Of a stretch of 64,000 bases of DNA, positions 55,274-64,000 are shown piece by piece. Each line of letters begins with the position of its first letter. The first letter of the stretch is position 1. Under the pieces are notes generated by a model that was given only the letters and a program-made list of their open reading frames with translations, was not told the DNA's origin and ran no database searches. The position numbers and the translations under genes were made by a program. The DNA comes from Thalassospiraceae bacterium LMO-JJ14. GTDB taxonomy: Bacteria > Pseudomonadota > Alphaproteobacteria > Rhodospirillales > Casp-alpha2. The stretch spans positions 868,001-932,000 of the forward strand of contig CP134604.1 of NCBI GenBank assembly GCA_021555105.2. Reading direction: 5' to 3'.

Positions 55274-56385
55274 GATGGGGCTTCCGTATCGTTGCGGCCG
55301 AGGAAAGCCGCCAGCGCATCGACGACGCTGCGCATTTCTTCCTCAAGACCGATGGTGATGCGCAGGCAGTTCGGAAAGCCGTAACCGCCCATGCGCCGGA
55401 CCACGATGCCGCGCGTCTTCAAGAACGCATCCGCCGCCGCCGCGTCGCGGTCCGGGTCTTCACCAAAGCAGACGAGCAGGAAATTGCCGATGCTGGGCGT
55501 CACGGAGAGGCCCAGTTTCGTCAGTTCCGCCTGCGTCCATTCGCGCCATCGCGTGTTGTGATCACGGCTCATGTCCTCGAACGCCCGATCGCCGATGGCG
55601 GCGATCCCGGCAGCCATCGCCTGCGCGCCGACATTGAACGGCCCGCGGATACGGTTCAGGACATCGGCGATATTGGCGGGCGCGTAACACCAGCCGAGGC
55701 GCATCCCGCCGAGCGCGTAAATCTTCGAAAAGGTCCGCGTCATCACCGTGTTCTCGCCGGCGTCGACCAGCGCGATCCCGGGCTCGTAGTCGTCGGCGGT
55801 GACGTACTCCGCATAGGCGGCATCGATCACCAGAAGGATATCGTCCCTGAGCCCGTCGCGAAGCCGCCTGACCTCGGCTGCCGGCAGGTAGGTGCCGGTC
55901 GGGTTGTTCGGGTTGGCGAGAAACAGAATCCGTGTCCTGTCCGTCACGGCGGCCAGCAGATTGTCGACGTTCGCGGTCTTGTCGGTTTCCGTCGCCGTCA
56001 CCGGTGTCGCGCCAACGCTTCTCGCCGTGATCGGATACATTAGAAAGCCGTGCTCGGAATACAGGACCTCGTCGCCCGGCCCGGCATAAGCCTTGCAGAG
56101 CAGCGCGATCAGTTCATCCGATCCGGCGCCGCAGACGATTTTCGCCGGGTCGAGGCCGTAGCGTTCGCCGATGGCATTGCGCAGTTCGACGGCGCTACCA
56201 TCCGGATAGCGGTGCAGGTTCTGGGCTTCGGCCTCGAATGCCTTGCTGGCCAGCGGGCTGGGGCCGAACGGGCCTTCGTTCGACGACAGCTTGATGATGC
56301 GATCGACGCCGGGAATGGCGGATTCGCCGCCGACATAAGCGGCGATCTCCATGATGCCGGGGCGCGCTTCGGGGCGCTTTGTCAT
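55270..56385 (-). CDS. hisC: Histidinol-phosphate / aromatic aminotransferase
   Basis: 371 residues. The fold-type I aminotransferase Lys is in RTFSKIYALGGMRLGW. The N-terminal SSNEGPFGPSP and NPNNPTGTYL are the PLP region. In this location, between chorismate mutase and tyrC, it most likely acts as an aromatic aminotransferase for tyrosine and phenylalanine as well as, or instead of, in histidine synthesis. Confidence 0.94.
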   Translation of the reverse strand: MTKRPEARPGIMEIAAYVGGESAIPGVDRIIKLSSNEGPFGPSPLASKAFEAEAQNLHRYPDGSAVELRNAIGERYGLDPAKIVCGAGSDELIALLCKAYAGPGDEVLYSEHGFLMYPITARSVGATPVTATETDKTANVDNLLAAVTDRTRILFLANPNNPTGTYLPAAEVRRLRDGLRDDILLVIDAAYAEYVTADDYEPGIALVDAGENTVMTRTFSKIYALGGMRLGWCYAPANIADVLNRIRGPFNVGAQAMAAGIAAIGDRAFEDMSRDHNTRWREWTQAELTKLGLSVTPSIGNFLLVCFGEDPDRDAAAADAFLKTRGIVVRRMGGYGFPNCLRITIGLEEEMRSVVDALAAFLGRNDTEAPS

Positions 56386-57275
56386 GTTTCATCTCCGCCA
56401 AGCTTATCAGGCGCGACATCTCGTTCGCCGAGCGGCGTACCGTAACCGCCGACATGGAGGATACGCTGCGCCGATTTGCCGATAGCGTCGGTGAACCGGG
56501 GGAATTGTTTGCCGGCGGGATCGACGAAGCCGAACGTTTCGACCAGATAGACCCAGCCGGGCGGGCGGTTCGGATCGTGCCAGCCTTGCACGAAGGCGGC
56601 GCTGACACCGGCGGAATTGAGGGCATCCTCTATCTTGCGGGCGCTGATTTCAGTATCGGATTCGACGGCGAGGAGGGAACGGTCGCGACCGGTTTTTTCC
56701 TGTTCCATCGGGCAGATGACGGCGGCTTCAAGGCCGTTGCCGCGGACGTTCGAACCGGGGACGAACGGCAGGCGGGCGATGATCTTGGGGGTCGAGGGAT
56801 CACTGGAGACCATGTATCGCCACCACGGATCCGGATCGTCACGGCTGGGCCATGGCAGTATCCCGACGGAAGATTCCTGCGAGCGCACGGCTTCGACCAC
56901 GGCACGGCCCGAGCTGTGGCGCGCCATCTTGGTGAAGCTGCCGTACTGGTCGCGTGCCATGTCCCAGTAACCGGGCTCGTTCTCGATGTCCTTGACGGCG
57001 ACGGAAAACGGTCCTTCGAAGCTGAGCGTGGCGACGATGATCTCGCGCCAGATGCGGCACAGTTCGCGTTTCGGGAAGTTGCCGTGGTGACGCGCCGTCA
57101 GCCGGTACATCATCTCCGCTTCACGCGAAGGCCTGATCTTGACGGTTTCGCCTTCCTTGATCGTGCGCACTTTCTCGACGACTTTCGTGCGCCGGATCAG
57201 CAAGTCCTGAATTTGCTCGTCAATGGCGTCGATTTCCTCACGGACTGCCGCCAGCGCTTTTTTCTTATCGGTCAT
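56382..57275 (-). CDS. Chorismate mutase (AroQ) with a degenerate C-terminal domain
   Basis: 297 residues. Residues 1-90 are an AroQ-type helical chorismate mutase (REEIDAIDEQIQDLLIRRT, then KIRPSREAEMM). The rest resembles the alphaproteobacterial 'chorismate mutase' C-terminal half, related to prephenate dehydratase, but the Thr-Arg-Phe catalytic motif is not visible. It turns chorismate into prephenate for TyrC. It heads the tyrC operon. Confidence 0.85.
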   Translation of the reverse strand: MTDKKKALAAVREEIDAIDEQIQDLLIRRTKVVEKVRTIKEGETVKIRPSREAEMMYRLTARHHGNFPKRELCRIWREIIVATLSFEGPFSVAVKDIENEPGYWDMARDQYGSFTKMARHSSGRAVVEAVRSQESSVGILPWPSRDDPDPWWRYMVSSDPSTPKIIARLPFVPGSNVRGNGLEAAVICPMEQEKTGRDRSLLAVESDTEISARKIEDALNSAGVSAAFVQGWHDPNRPPGWVYLVETFGFVDPAGKQFPRFTDAIGKSAQRILHVGGYGTPLGERDVAPDKLGGDET

Positions 57276-57369
57276 GACCCCAATGTCCGCTCGAGCTGCG
57301 AAGTAAATTCAAAGCCGGCTAGTGATAATGGCTAAGGCTCTGGAAATCAAAGTAAAGGTGAAAGTGCGT

Positions 57370-57756
57370 TCAACTGCCGGGTGCGGTGCCCATGGCGGTT
57401 TGCAGCAATTCACGGAACAGCGCCAGTATCTTGTCGAGGAACTTGAGCTCGCGCTCACGCTCGGCCTGACGCTGGGCATCGGCGGCTTTTTGCGCTTCGG
57501 CGCGCTCGGCCTCGATCTCGGCATAGGATTTCTTAGGTACCTCTGCGGCATTGCTTGTCGATGTGCAGACCAGGTTCTCGCCGGAAAGCTCGCACACCGC
57601 GATTTCGCCGGTTTCGGTATTCAGCCGCCAGACCCGGCTCTCCGTCGCCTTGACGATCTGGTAAATGCCGTCGCGCTTGCCTTCGGCGGTTTCCGCTTCG
57701 GCCAGTCCGGCGGGCAGGGTCAAAGCCAGTGCGGCAATCCAAACTGAATGTTTCAT
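57370..57756 (-). CDS. Exported protein of unknown function
   Basis: 128 residues. The N-terminal signal peptide (MKHSVWIAALALTLPAGLAEA) is followed by a small two-Cys part (AVCELSGENLVC) and a C-terminal coiled coil (EIEAERAEAQKAADAQRQAE, then KFLDKILALFREL). No family is recognised. The ATG at 57756 is the start, 14 bases from queC's stop. Possibly a periplasmic helper. Confidence 0.75.
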   Translation of the reverse strand: MKHSVWIAALALTLPAGLAEAETAEGKRDGIYQIVKATESRVWRLNTETGEIAVCELSGENLVCTSTSNAAEVPKKSYAEIEAERAEAQKAADAQRQAERERELKFLDKILALFRELLQTAMGTAPGS

Positions 57757-57770
57757 GGTCTTTCTCTCAA

Positions 57771-58466
57771 TCAAGCGGCGTAAGGGGTCGGGTCGTCGAT
57801 GCCGGCTTCGCGGAAGCCTTTTTTGCGCAGGTGGCAGGCATCGCATTCGCCGCAATGTTTGCCGTCCGTTGTCGGATCATAGCAGCTTAAAGTGTTTGCG
57901 TAATCGACGCCGAGCCGGGTGCCGCGGCGGATGATATCGGCCTTCGACATGTCGATCAGCGGAGTGTGCAGCGTGAACGGCTTTTCGCCTTCGACACCGG
58001 CCTTGGTGGCGAGGTTCATGACGTTCTCGAAGGCGGCGACGAACTCGGGGCGGCAGTCGGGATAGCCGGAATAGTCCAGCGCGTTGACGCCGATGAAGAC
58101 GTCGAAGGATTGCGTCGTTTCCGCCAACGCCAGGGCATAGGACAGGAACACCGTATTGCGTGCCGGGACATAGGTAATGGGGATGCCTTCGCCGATTTCC
58201 GCATCCGAGCGGTGCTTCGGCACATCAATGTCGGCGGTCAGCGCCGAGCCGCCGAAGGCACGCAGATCGATATCGGCGACGACATGGCGTTGGATCCCGT
58301 TGGCTTTGGCCAGGGCCTGGGCGACACCGATCTCGGCGGCGTGGCGCTGGCCGTAACGAAACGTCAGGGTGACGGGACGAAAGCCCTGTTCCAGCGCAAT
58401 CGCCAGAACGGTCGCGGAATCGAGGCCGCCGCTCAACAGGACGACCGCGGGTTTTTCTGTGCTCAT
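57771..58466 (-). CDS. queC: 7-cyano-7-deazaguanine synthase
   Basis: 231 residues. The ATP-pyrophosphatase loop [15 protein letters not shown] and the zinc-binding Cys set [18 protein letters not shown] near the C-terminus are diagnostic. It makes preQ0 in queuosine synthesis. Starts at 58466 (MSTEKPAVV); longer in-frame sequence upstream is the shadow of queG. Divergent from queG, 72 bases apart. Confidence 0.95.
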   Translation of the reverse strand: MSTEKPAVVLLSGGLDSATVLAIALEQGFRPVTLTFRYGQRHAAEIGVAQALAKANGIQRHVVADIDLRAFGGSALTADIDVPKHRSDAEIGEGIPITYVPARNTVFLSYALALAETTQSFDVFIGVNALDYSGYPDCRPEFVAAFENVMNLATKAGVEGEKPFTLHTPLIDMSKADIIRRGTRLGVDYANTLSCYDPTTDGKHCGECDACHLRKKGFREAGIDDPTPYAA

Positions 58467-58538
58467 AACGTGTATCCCGAATGTCTTCTTAAATGTATCT
58501 CGGTTGATTGCGCGGCTCATTAGCATAATGCTGCTGAA

Positions 58539-59615
58539 ATGACGAGTACCGGAAAACCACCAGCACGTATCGAAACGGATCCCCGCGTGATCAAGGCGGA
58601 AATCCGTGACGAGGCCCTGAGCATGGGTTTCGATGCCGTCGGCTTCGCGGCGGCCGATGCCGATCCCCGCGATCTGGCCGCCTTGGCGAAGTTCACGGCC
58701 AACGGCTATCACGGCGATATGGCCTGGATGGCACGCGAAGACGGCCGGCGCGGCGATCCGAAAGCGCTGATGGCGCAGGCGAAAACGGTGATCGTGCTGG
58801 GATTCAATTACGGTTCCGGCTTTGATCCGATGGCGGTAACCGGCATGGCGGACCGGGGCGCGATCAGCGTCTATGCGCGCGGTAAGGATTATCACGATGT
58901 GGTCAAGAAACGCCTGAAGCGGCTCGGCCGCTGGATCGTCGGAACCTACGGCGGCGACATCAAGGTCTTCGTCGATACCGCGCCGGTGATGGAAAAACCG
59001 CTGGCCCAGCGCGCCGGGATCGGCTGGCAGGGCAAGCACACCAATCTGGTCAGCCGCGCCAAGGGCTCGTGGCTGTTCCTGGGCGAGGTGTTTCTGGAAA
59101 TCGAGCTGCCGCCCGACATGCCGGAAGCGGATCACTGCGGCAGTTGCGACAAGTGCCTCAGGGCCTGCCCGACGGATGCCTTTCCCGCTGCCTATGAGAT
59201 GGATGCCAGGCGCTGCATTTCGTATCTGACCATCGAGCACGCCGGCGATATCGCAGAGGAGCTGATGGACGCCATGGGCAATCATATCTATGGCTGCGAT
59301 GACTGTCTGGCGGCGTGCCCGTGGACCAAGTTTTCCGAACCCGCGCGCGAGCCTGCGCTGCAGCCCCGCATTGAGCTGGCCCAGCCCCGGCTCGCCGATC
59401 TGGCTGCGCTCGACGACGTAGCGTTCCGCAAACTGTTCGCCGGTTCGCCGATCAAACGCACCGGGCGCGACCGGTTCGTGCGCAATGTCATGATCGCGAT
59501 CGGCAATTCCGGAGATACTTCCCTGAAGCCGGTGGCCGAGCAGTTGTGCGCCGATGCCTCGGGGCTGGTCGCCCGTGCCGCCCGGCGTGCATGCGCCAAG
59601 CTCGGAGAGACTTGA
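58539..59615 (+). CDS. queG: Epoxyqueuosine reductase
   Basis: 358 residues. Two four-iron clusters are seen in [17 protein letters not shown] and [11 protein letters not shown]-terminal [15 protein letters not shown] and [14 protein letters not shown] are family features. The enzyme uses cobalamin to reduce epoxyqueuosine to queuosine in tRNA. Its pairing with queC, divergently transcribed, indicates a queuosine locus. Confidence 0.95.
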   Translation: MTSTGKPPARIETDPRVIKAEIRDEALSMGFDAVGFAAADADPRDLAALAKFTANGYHGDMAWMAREDGRRGDPKALMAQAKTVIVLGFNYGSGFDPMAVTGMADRGAISVYARGKDYHDVVKKRLKRLGRWIVGTYGGDIKVFVDTAPVMEKPLAQRAGIGWQGKHTNLVSRAKGSWLFLGEVFLEIELPPDMPEADHCGSCDKCLRACPTDAFPAAYEMDARRCISYLTIEHAGDIAEELMDAMGNHIYGCDDCLAACPWTKFSEPAREPALQPRIELAQPRLADLAALDDVAFRKLFAGSPIKRTGRDRFVRNVMIAIGNSGDTSLKPVAEQLCADASGLVARAARRACAKLGET

Positions 59616-59646
59616 CCGGGGCGCGGGCAACGGACACGTTAAGATC

Positions 59647-60510
59647 ATGATCCGACTTCTTCTCATTGCCGCGCTGGTTCTAGGCAGCGTCGTGCCCGCG
59701 ACGGTCGCGGCACAGGGTGTCTATCCGGAAGATATCGCACCCAGGGACATCCCCAAGGCACCGGTCATTGCCCCCGGCACCAAGCTCAAACCCGGCGATA
59801 TTTTTCGCGACTGCGAAACCTGCCCCGAAATGGTGGTGGTCCCGGCCGGGCTTTTCGTCATGGGCTCGAAACTGCACAAGAGCGAGCAGCCGACACGGAT
59901 CGTCCGATTCAAAAAGCCGTTCGCCATCGGCCGCTTCGAAACACTGCATGCGGAATGGCAGGCGTGTCTGGACGGCGGCGGCTGCACGCACGTGCCGGAC
60001 GACCATAACTGGGGCAAGCTCAGGAAGCCGGTCATCAACGTCAATCACAACATGGTGCACGGGTTTGCCGACTGGCTGAGCAAGACGACGGGAAAGAAGT
60101 ACCGCCTGCCGAGCGAGGCGGAATGGGAATACGCCGCCAAGGCCGGCACCAAGTCGAATTACTGGTTCGGCGAGCAGGTCGGTGAAAACAGGGTCAATTG
60201 CCGCAAGTGCGGCTCGCCCTGGTCGGGTATCGGCAACGCGCCGGTCGGCAGCTTCGATCCCAACCCGTGGGGGCTGTATGACATGCACGGCAATGCCTTC
60301 GAATGGGTCGAGGATTGCTGGCATGAGAATTACGAAGGTGCGCCGAAGGGACCGGAAGCCTGGCTCGGCGGCAAATGCCAGTTCCGCGTTATCCGCGGCG
60401 GGTCTTGGTATTACTATTCGAGAATGTCGCGTTCGGCCAACCGCCAGAAGAACCCGGGCGCGGTCAAGAGCTACTGGCTCAGCTTCCGCCTGGTCCGGGA
60501 ACTGCCGTAA
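59647..60510 (+). CDS. SUMF1-like (formylglycine-fold) exported protein
   Basis: 287 residues. A signal peptide (about 1-22) is followed by a SUMF1 domain: [53 protein letters not shown], and [20 protein letters not shown]. The paired Cys of true formylglycine-generating enzyme near the C-terminus are absent (WYYYSRMS), so it is not a sulfatase-modifying enzyme. Likely periplasmic; perhaps a ligand-binding or structural C-type-lectin-like fold. Confidence 0.88.
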   Translation: MIRLLLIAALVLGSVVPATVAAQGVYPEDIAPRDIPKAPVIAPGTKLKPGDIFRDCETCPEMVVVPAGLFVMGSKLHKSEQPTRIVRFKKPFAIGRFETLHAEWQACLDGGGCTHVPDDHNWGKLRKPVINVNHNMVHGFADWLSKTTGKKYRLPSEAEWEYAAKAGTKSNYWFGEQVGENRVNCRKCGSPWSGIGNAPVGSFDPNPWGLYDMHGNAFEWVEDCWHENYEGAPKGPEAWLGGKCQFRVIRGGSWYYYSRMSRSANRQKNPGAVKSYWLSFRLVRELP

Positions 60511-60531
60511 ATCAGCGAATAATGGGAAGCG

Positions 60532-61149
60532 TTACTTGCCGGAAAGCTTGTCGAGCTTCTTCTGCATGTCCAGCATCTGCTGACGCAGATCGTTGATGTC
60601 GTTGCCGTCTTCGGGTTTGGCATCTTCGGTCTTTGCGGCATCGTTGCCGGCAACCATGCCGTCCGGGCCGTAGAACGGCGTAAACATCTTCATGGCGTTT
60701 TCGAACATCGCCATGTTCTTTTTGGAGATCTCCTCCATCGGGCCGAACGGGCTCAGGCCGCCGAAAGCGTCTTCCAGGTAATTGCGCATCTGTTCCTGAT
60801 TGTGCGCGAAAGAGCTCATCGAATGGTCGAGGTAGTTCGGGACCACCGCCTGCAGGCTGTCGCCATAGAAACTGATGAGGTGGCGCAGAAAGCTGATCGG
60901 CAGCAGGTTCTGCCCCTTGGACTCTTCTTCGACGATGATGTGCGTCAAAACCTGGCGGGTGATATCTTCACCGGTCTTGGCGTCGAAAACGCAGAATTCC
61001 TTGCTGTCCTTCACCATCTGCGACAGGTTGTCGAGCGTCACATAGCTCGACGTTTCCGTGTTGTAGAGGCGGCGGTTCGCATATTTCTTGATGGTGATCG
61101 GCTTCTTCTCACCGTCGGAAGTCTCGGTGTCCTGAGGCTTTTTGGCCAT
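60532..61149 (-). CDS. phaR: Polyhydroxyalkanoate synthesis regulator PhaR
   Basis: 205 residues. The PHB-binding/DNA-binding domain at the N-terminus is diagnostic (KKYANRRLYNTETSSYVTL and the following VKDSKEFCVFDAKTGEDIT), followed by the PHB accumulation regulatory domain and an acidic coiled tail. It is a repressor that senses PHB and controls phasin and its own gene. The ATG at 61149 has GGGAG upstream. Divergent from the PhaE-like/phaC operon across a region with a TGCACTGCAA site. Confidence 0.96.
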   Translation of the reverse strand: MAKKPQDTETSDGEKKPITIKKYANRRLYNTETSSYVTLDNLSQMVKDSKEFCVFDAKTGEDITRQVLTHIIVEEESKGQNLLPISFLRHLISFYGDSLQAVVPNYLDHSMSSFAHNQEQMRNYLEDAFGGLSPFGPMEEISKKNMAMFENAMKMFTPFYGPDGMVAGNDAAKTEDAKPEDGNDINDLRQQMLDMQKKLDKLSGK

Positions 61150-61194
61150 GGTAGGCTCCCTTCCCGTTATACCAAAAACTAGCGCTGATGCTTG

Positions 61195-61266
61195 TGCACT
61201 GCAACGAAAATTCCACATGGTTTTCGGCAGGTGCAGCATTGCGCAGCATAAAGCGACCGAAGGTGC
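61195..61266. promoter_or_regulatory. TGC-rich operator-like sites between phaR and the phaC operon
   Basis: TGCACTGCAA (61195-61204), TGCAGCATTGCGCAGCA (about 61232-61248) and GTGCACAA (about 61263-61270) in the 259-base divergent region. PhaR family members bind TGC-rich dyads such as CTGC-N3-GCAG; this suggests autoregulation. Confidence 0.55.
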
Positions 61267-61408
61267 ACAAAATTCCGAGCTTTTACCTGACCCTGCGGCA
61301 CGGCGTTTGCCGATGCTTTCGGTGGCGATATACTGCGCAATATATAGTGTGGGCGGAAACAAAAACCAGTGTACCGAAGCCCGGTGCTCGATAGAGTGAG
61401 CCGATATC

Positions 61409-61831
61409 ATGAGTAAAGACAGCGGACCGGATGGTGAAGCGGAACAGGCAGGCGAAGACCTGCAGCGTCTGGCGAGGGAATACGCCGATCTGTGGGAACA
61501 GCAGATCAAGGCGTTTACCACCGACGAGACACTGGCCCGGACCATGGCGCAGACCATGGAACTGATGAATGCCGGCGCGGCGAACGTGGCGGCGATGATG
61601 CAAAAGGCAGCGCAAACACCTGAGGCGGGGACGGATGATAAAGGACATGATCAGGGCGATGGAGCAGACGGTTCTGGCACCACGTCCGCTGGCGCTTCAT
61701 CTGGCCGTGCAGAACCTGATGTTCGCGAGCTCGCTCTGCGCATTGCCGAGCTTGAAAAACGGCTCGCTCGTCTGGAAGGACTCACTGAGCCCGCAGGCAA
61801 AATCGCTACAGGAAAAACTGCAAAAAGTTGA
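61409..61831 (+). CDS. PhaE-like small ORF overlapping phaC
   Basis: 140 residues. Two helical parts, EDLQRLAREYADLWEQQIKA then TLARTMAQTMELM, and a C-terminal heptad DVRELALRIAELEKRLARLE, are separated by a Gly/Ser/Asp linker. The plan resembles short PhaE/phasin-type subunits of PHA synthase. Its last 197 bases overlap the phaC frame on the same strand, where both frames are protein-like. It may be a synthase subunit or phasin made with PhaC. Confidence 0.65.
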   Translation: MSKDSGPDGEAEQAGEDLQRLAREYADLWEQQIKAFTTDETLARTMAQTMELMNAGAANVAAMMQKAAQTPEAGTDDKGHDQGDGADGSGTTSAGASSGRAEPDVRELALRIAELEKRLARLEGLTEPAGKIATGKTAKS

Positions 61832-62873
61832 TCCGGACGCGTTCTCCGAGGCCCTTGCCAAAGAAATCGAAAACCGTATCCATGCTTTCGCCGAAGGGGT
61901 GAACAGCTTTGCCGCCCGGCCGCGCCCGGCCAGGATGCCGCCGCTGCCGGTCTGCTGGCGCGAAGGCACGTCGAAGCTTCTGCGCGCCGACGCGGCCGCG
62001 GACGGAAACGGCGCGCCGGTGATCCTGATCCCGTCGCTGGTCAACCGGGCCTATATTCTCGACCTCGACCCCGAACACTCTCTGGTCCGTTATCTGGCGG
62101 CAAACGGTCATGACACATATCTGGTCGACTGGGATGCGCCGGGCGAAACGGAAATGACTTTCGATATCGACCGCTATGTCGACCGCCTGGAACGGATCCG
62201 CGATTTTGTCGCCGCACAAAGCGGGCAGGCGCCGGTCATTGCCGGGTACTGCATGGGCGGCAATCTGGCGTTGGCGCTGGCGCATCGCGATGTGCAGAAA
62301 ATCCGCGCCATGGTGCTGCTGGCGACGCCGTGGGACTTCCATGCCATGCCGAGGTCGTCGACGGAACTGCTGGCTGCGATGATGCCGGGTTTGCGCCATC
62401 TGATCGACACCGTCGGCTATCTGCCCATCGACGTCATTCAGGCGATGTTTTCAAGCCGCGATCCCGGCGGCGTGATCCGCAAGTTCCGCAGCTTCGCCGC
62501 CATGAAGCCGGACAGTGCGGCGAGCAGGGCGTTCATCGCGCTCGAGGATTGGCTCAACGACGGCGTCGCGTTGAGCGGGCCGGTGGCGCTCGAATGCCTG
62601 GGTGCATGGTACGTCGACAACCAGCCAGCAGCGGGCACCTGGCAAAGCGGCGGGCGGCCCCTTGACGTCGGCAAACTCGACATCGCGGCATTGGTGGTGA
62701 TCCCCGATCATGATACGATCGTGCCCCCGGCATCGGCCCGGCCCTTGGCAGAACAGATGCCGCGTGCCACGCTTATCACCGCGAATGCGGGACACATCGG
62801 CATGGTTGCGGGCTCAAGGGCCGAAGCCACGTTGTACAGGCCGGTGAACGACTGGATTGCTGCACTGCAATAA
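61635..62873 (+). CDS. phaC: PHA synthase PhaC (alpha/beta-hydrolase, short type)
   Basis: 412 residues, shorter than class I synthases and near class III size. The lipase-like box GYCMGG places the catalytic Cys at 206; Asp360 (IPDHDTIVPP) and His387 (NAGHIGM) complete the triad. The N-terminal APRPLALHLAVQN...PSLKNGSLVW is conserved in alphaproteobacterial members, so the start is at or before 61665; ATGs at 61635, 61647 and 61659 are candidates. Polymerises 3-hydroxyacyl-CoA to PHA granules. Stands between a PhaE-like ORF and phaA. Confidence 0.88.
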   Translation: MIKDMIRAMEQTVLAPRPLALHLAVQNLMFASSLCALPSLKNGSLVWKDSLSPQAKSLQEKLQKVDPDAFSEALAKEIENRIHAFAEGVNSFAARPRPARMPPLPVCWREGTSKLLRADAAADGNGAPVILIPSLVNRAYILDLDPEHSLVRYLAANGHDTYLVDWDAPGETEMTFDIDRYVDRLERIRDFVAAQSGQAPVIAGYCMGGNLALALAHRDVQKIRAMVLLATPWDFHAMPRSSTELLAAMMPGLRHLIDTVGYLPIDVIQAMFSSRDPGGVIRKFRSFAAMKPDSAASRAFIALEDWLNDGVALSGPVALECLGAWYVDNQPAAGTWQSGGRPLDVGKLDIAALVVIPDHDTIVPPASARPLAEQMPRATLITANAGHIGMVAGSRAEATLYRPVNDWIAALQ

Positions 62874-62889
62874 AAATGGTGCACTGCAA
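62861..62889. promoter_or_regulatory. Pair of TGCACTGCAA sites upstream of phaA
   Basis: TGCACTGCAA at 62861-62870 (within the last phaC codons) and again at 62880-62889, 19 bases apart, so on nearly the same face of the helix. They lie 110 bases before phaA and match the motif upstream of phaR. Confidence 0.6.
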
Positions 62890-62997
62890 AATTATTCTTG
62901 AAGGCGCGGCTGAAATGACGTATGTCGGTCGCAACGAAGCAAATCAACCGGTCAACAATGACCGCCATCTACGCAAGCATGACAAAGGGAGAGACCC

Positions 62998-64000
62998 ATG
63001 AGCGAAGTAGTAATCACAGGTGCAGCCCGGACCCCCGTCGGGGCCTTTTTGGGCGGATTGAGTTCACTGTCGGCGGCCCAGCTGGGTGAAGTTGCCATCA
63101 AGGAAGCCCTGAGCCGCGCCGGCGTCAGCCCGGAAGACGTTTCCGAAGTTATCATGGGCCAGATCCTCGCCGCCGGCGGCGGTCAGAACCCTGCCCGCCA
63201 GGCTGCCATGGGCGCCGGCATCCCGCAGGAAAAAACGGCTTACGGCATCAACCAGCTTTGCGGCTCCGGTCTGCGTACCGTGGCACTCGGCTATCAGGCA
63301 ATCAAGATGGGCGACAGCGAGATCGTCGTTGCCGGCGGGCTGGAAAGCATGAGCCAGGCACCGCACGTCATGCACCTGCGGAACGGCGTCAAGATGGGCT
63401 CCGGCGAGCTTGTCGACAGCATGATCAAGGACGGTCTGTGGGATGCCTTCAACGGCTATCACATGGGCAACACGGCGGAAAACGTCGCCCAGAAATGGCA
63501 GCTTACGCGTGAAGAGCAGGACGCATTCGCGCTTGCCTCGCAGGAAAAAGCCGAAGCCGCGCAAAAGGCCGGCAAGTTCACGGACGAAATCGTTCCCGTC
63601 ACCGTCAAGTCCCGCAAGGGTGAAACCGTCGTCGACACCGACGAGCATCCGAAGCACGGCACCACCATGGAAAGCCTGTCCAAGCTGCGCGCGGCCTTCG
63701 ACAAGGAAGGCACGGTCACGGCCGGCAACGCATCCGGCATCAATGACGGCGCCGCCGCACTGGTGCTGATGAGTGCCGAGAACGCCGAAAAGCGCGGCGC
63801 ACCGGTTCTGGCCCGCATCAAGTCGTGGGCGACCGCGGGTGTCGATCCGGCGATCATGGGCACCGGTCCGATCCCGGCATCGCGCATGGCACTCGAAAAA
63901 GCCGGCTGGACGGTTGACGATCTCGATCTGATCGAAGCCAACGAAGCATTTGCGGCGCAGGCCTGCGCGGTCAACAAGGACATGGGCTGGGACGTCGAAA
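62998..64000 (+). CDS. phaA: Acetyl-CoA acetyltransferase (truncated by the window)
   Basis: The first 334 codons are in the window. The acyl-binding Cys is residue 88 ([12 protein letters not shown]), and [26 protein letters not shown] and [11 protein letters not shown] are thiolase signatures; the C-terminal Cys-Gly part lies beyond 64000. It condenses two acetyl-CoA to acetoacetyl-CoA for PHB and the ethylmalonyl-CoA pathway. AGGGAGAG precedes the ATG at 62998. Confidence 0.96.
   Translation, partial: MSEVVITGAARTPVGAFLGGLSSLSAAQLGEVAIKEALSRAGVSPEDVSEVIMGQILAAGGGQNPARQAAMGAGIPQEKTAYGINQLCGSGLRTVALGYQAIKMGDSEIVVAGGLESMSQAPHVMHLRNGVKMGSGELVDSMIKDGLWDAFNGYHMGNTAENVAQKWQLTREEQDAFALASQEKAEAAQKAGKFTDEIVPVTVKSRKGETVVDTDEHPKHGTTMESLSKLRAAFDKEGTVTAGNASGINDGAAALVLMSAENAEKRGAPVLARIKSWATAGVDPAIMGTGPIPASRMALEKAGWTVDDLDLIEANEAFAAQACAVNKDMGWDVE

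Noticed and set aside
57771-59666. 631-codon minus-strand frame including queC
   Set aside because: The part upstream of 58466 is antisense to queG and has no family features; QueC proper is 231 residues.
59647-60510. True formylglycine-generating enzyme
   Set aside because: The catalytic cysteine region reads WYYYSRMS, with no Cys.

Overview
The window reads as one continuous chromosomal segment of a GC-rich alphaproteobacterium, most likely of the Rhodospirillales type. The evidence is the gene content: an ethylmalonyl-CoA pathway cluster (mcd, ccr, ecm), a polyhydroxybutyrate locus with PhaR, ornithine-lipid genes olsBA, an alphaproteobacterial TIGR02302/DUF4175 protein, the argH-lptM-lysA-ftsEX order, and a chorismate mutase-hisC-tyrC operon. 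Species cannot be named from the sequence alone. I see no phage, integrase, insertion sequence, tRNA, rRNA or CRISPR array. Almost all of it is housekeeping or central-metabolism DNA, with short intergenic palindromes scattered between operons.

Layout. 1-3420: the start of a minus-strand CBS-like gene, an Lrp/AsnC regulator, a DUF442 phosphatase-like protein, an RNA-type metallo-beta-lactamase without a normal start codon, and a cupin. 3529-9907: a transport and signalling block with a PAS histidine kinase, an exonuclease-CBS-nucleotidyltransferase fusion and an unknown protein on the minus strand, divergent from a DUF4212/sodium:solute symporter pair. 10053-12874: a YggT-like membrane protein, olsA/olsB and a response regulator. 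12900-19000: hbd-etfA-etfB, a B12 adenosyltransferase, a HIG1-type protein and leuA, the last preceded by a probable leader peptide/attenuator. 19100-20650: a secreted nuclease and a LysE exporter. 20755-26664: the ethylmalonyl-CoA cluster. 26746-31822: an unknown protein, then VOC / CoA-transferase / HMG-CoA-lyase-like / LysR / TSUP. 31826-35830: a small winged-helix-like protein, aminopeptidase P, DUF1127 and TlpA. 35898-46306: argH, lptM-like, lysA, TIGR02302, a zinc-ribbon protein, ftsE, ftsX, ydcF-like, plsC. 46565-53254: B12-dependent ribonucleotide reductase, VOC, ChaC, EamA, DUF2125, HD-GYP. 53394-57756: nitronate monooxygenase and aromatic amino-acid genes in a tightly overlapping operon. 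57771-60510: queC/queG and a SUMF1-like protein. 60532-64000: phaR, a PhaE-like ORF, phaC and a truncated phaA.

How it fits together. Acetyl-CoA is handled in several places: uptake of a small carboxylate by the symporter, storage as PHB (phaA, phaC, phaR), and assimilation by the ethylmalonyl-CoA pathway (ccr, ecm, mcd), with electrons from acyl-CoA dehydrogenases going to EtfAB. Cobalamin is a common thread: the PduO-type adenosyltransferase makes the cofactor used by Ecm and the class II ribonucleotide reductase, and QueG is also a B12 enzyme.

The items most worth checking are: a leaderless leader peptide with a putative attenuator before leuA; a 197-base same-strand overlap in which both reading frames (PhaE-like and PhaC) look like real protein; a LysR gene whose Shine-Dalgarno-placed start is AUC and an MBL gene with no ATG/GTG/TTG before its conserved N-terminus; a canonical EF-hand loop inside the symporter; and a TGCA-N-TGCA operator-like motif shared by phaR, phaA and a DUF1127 gene.
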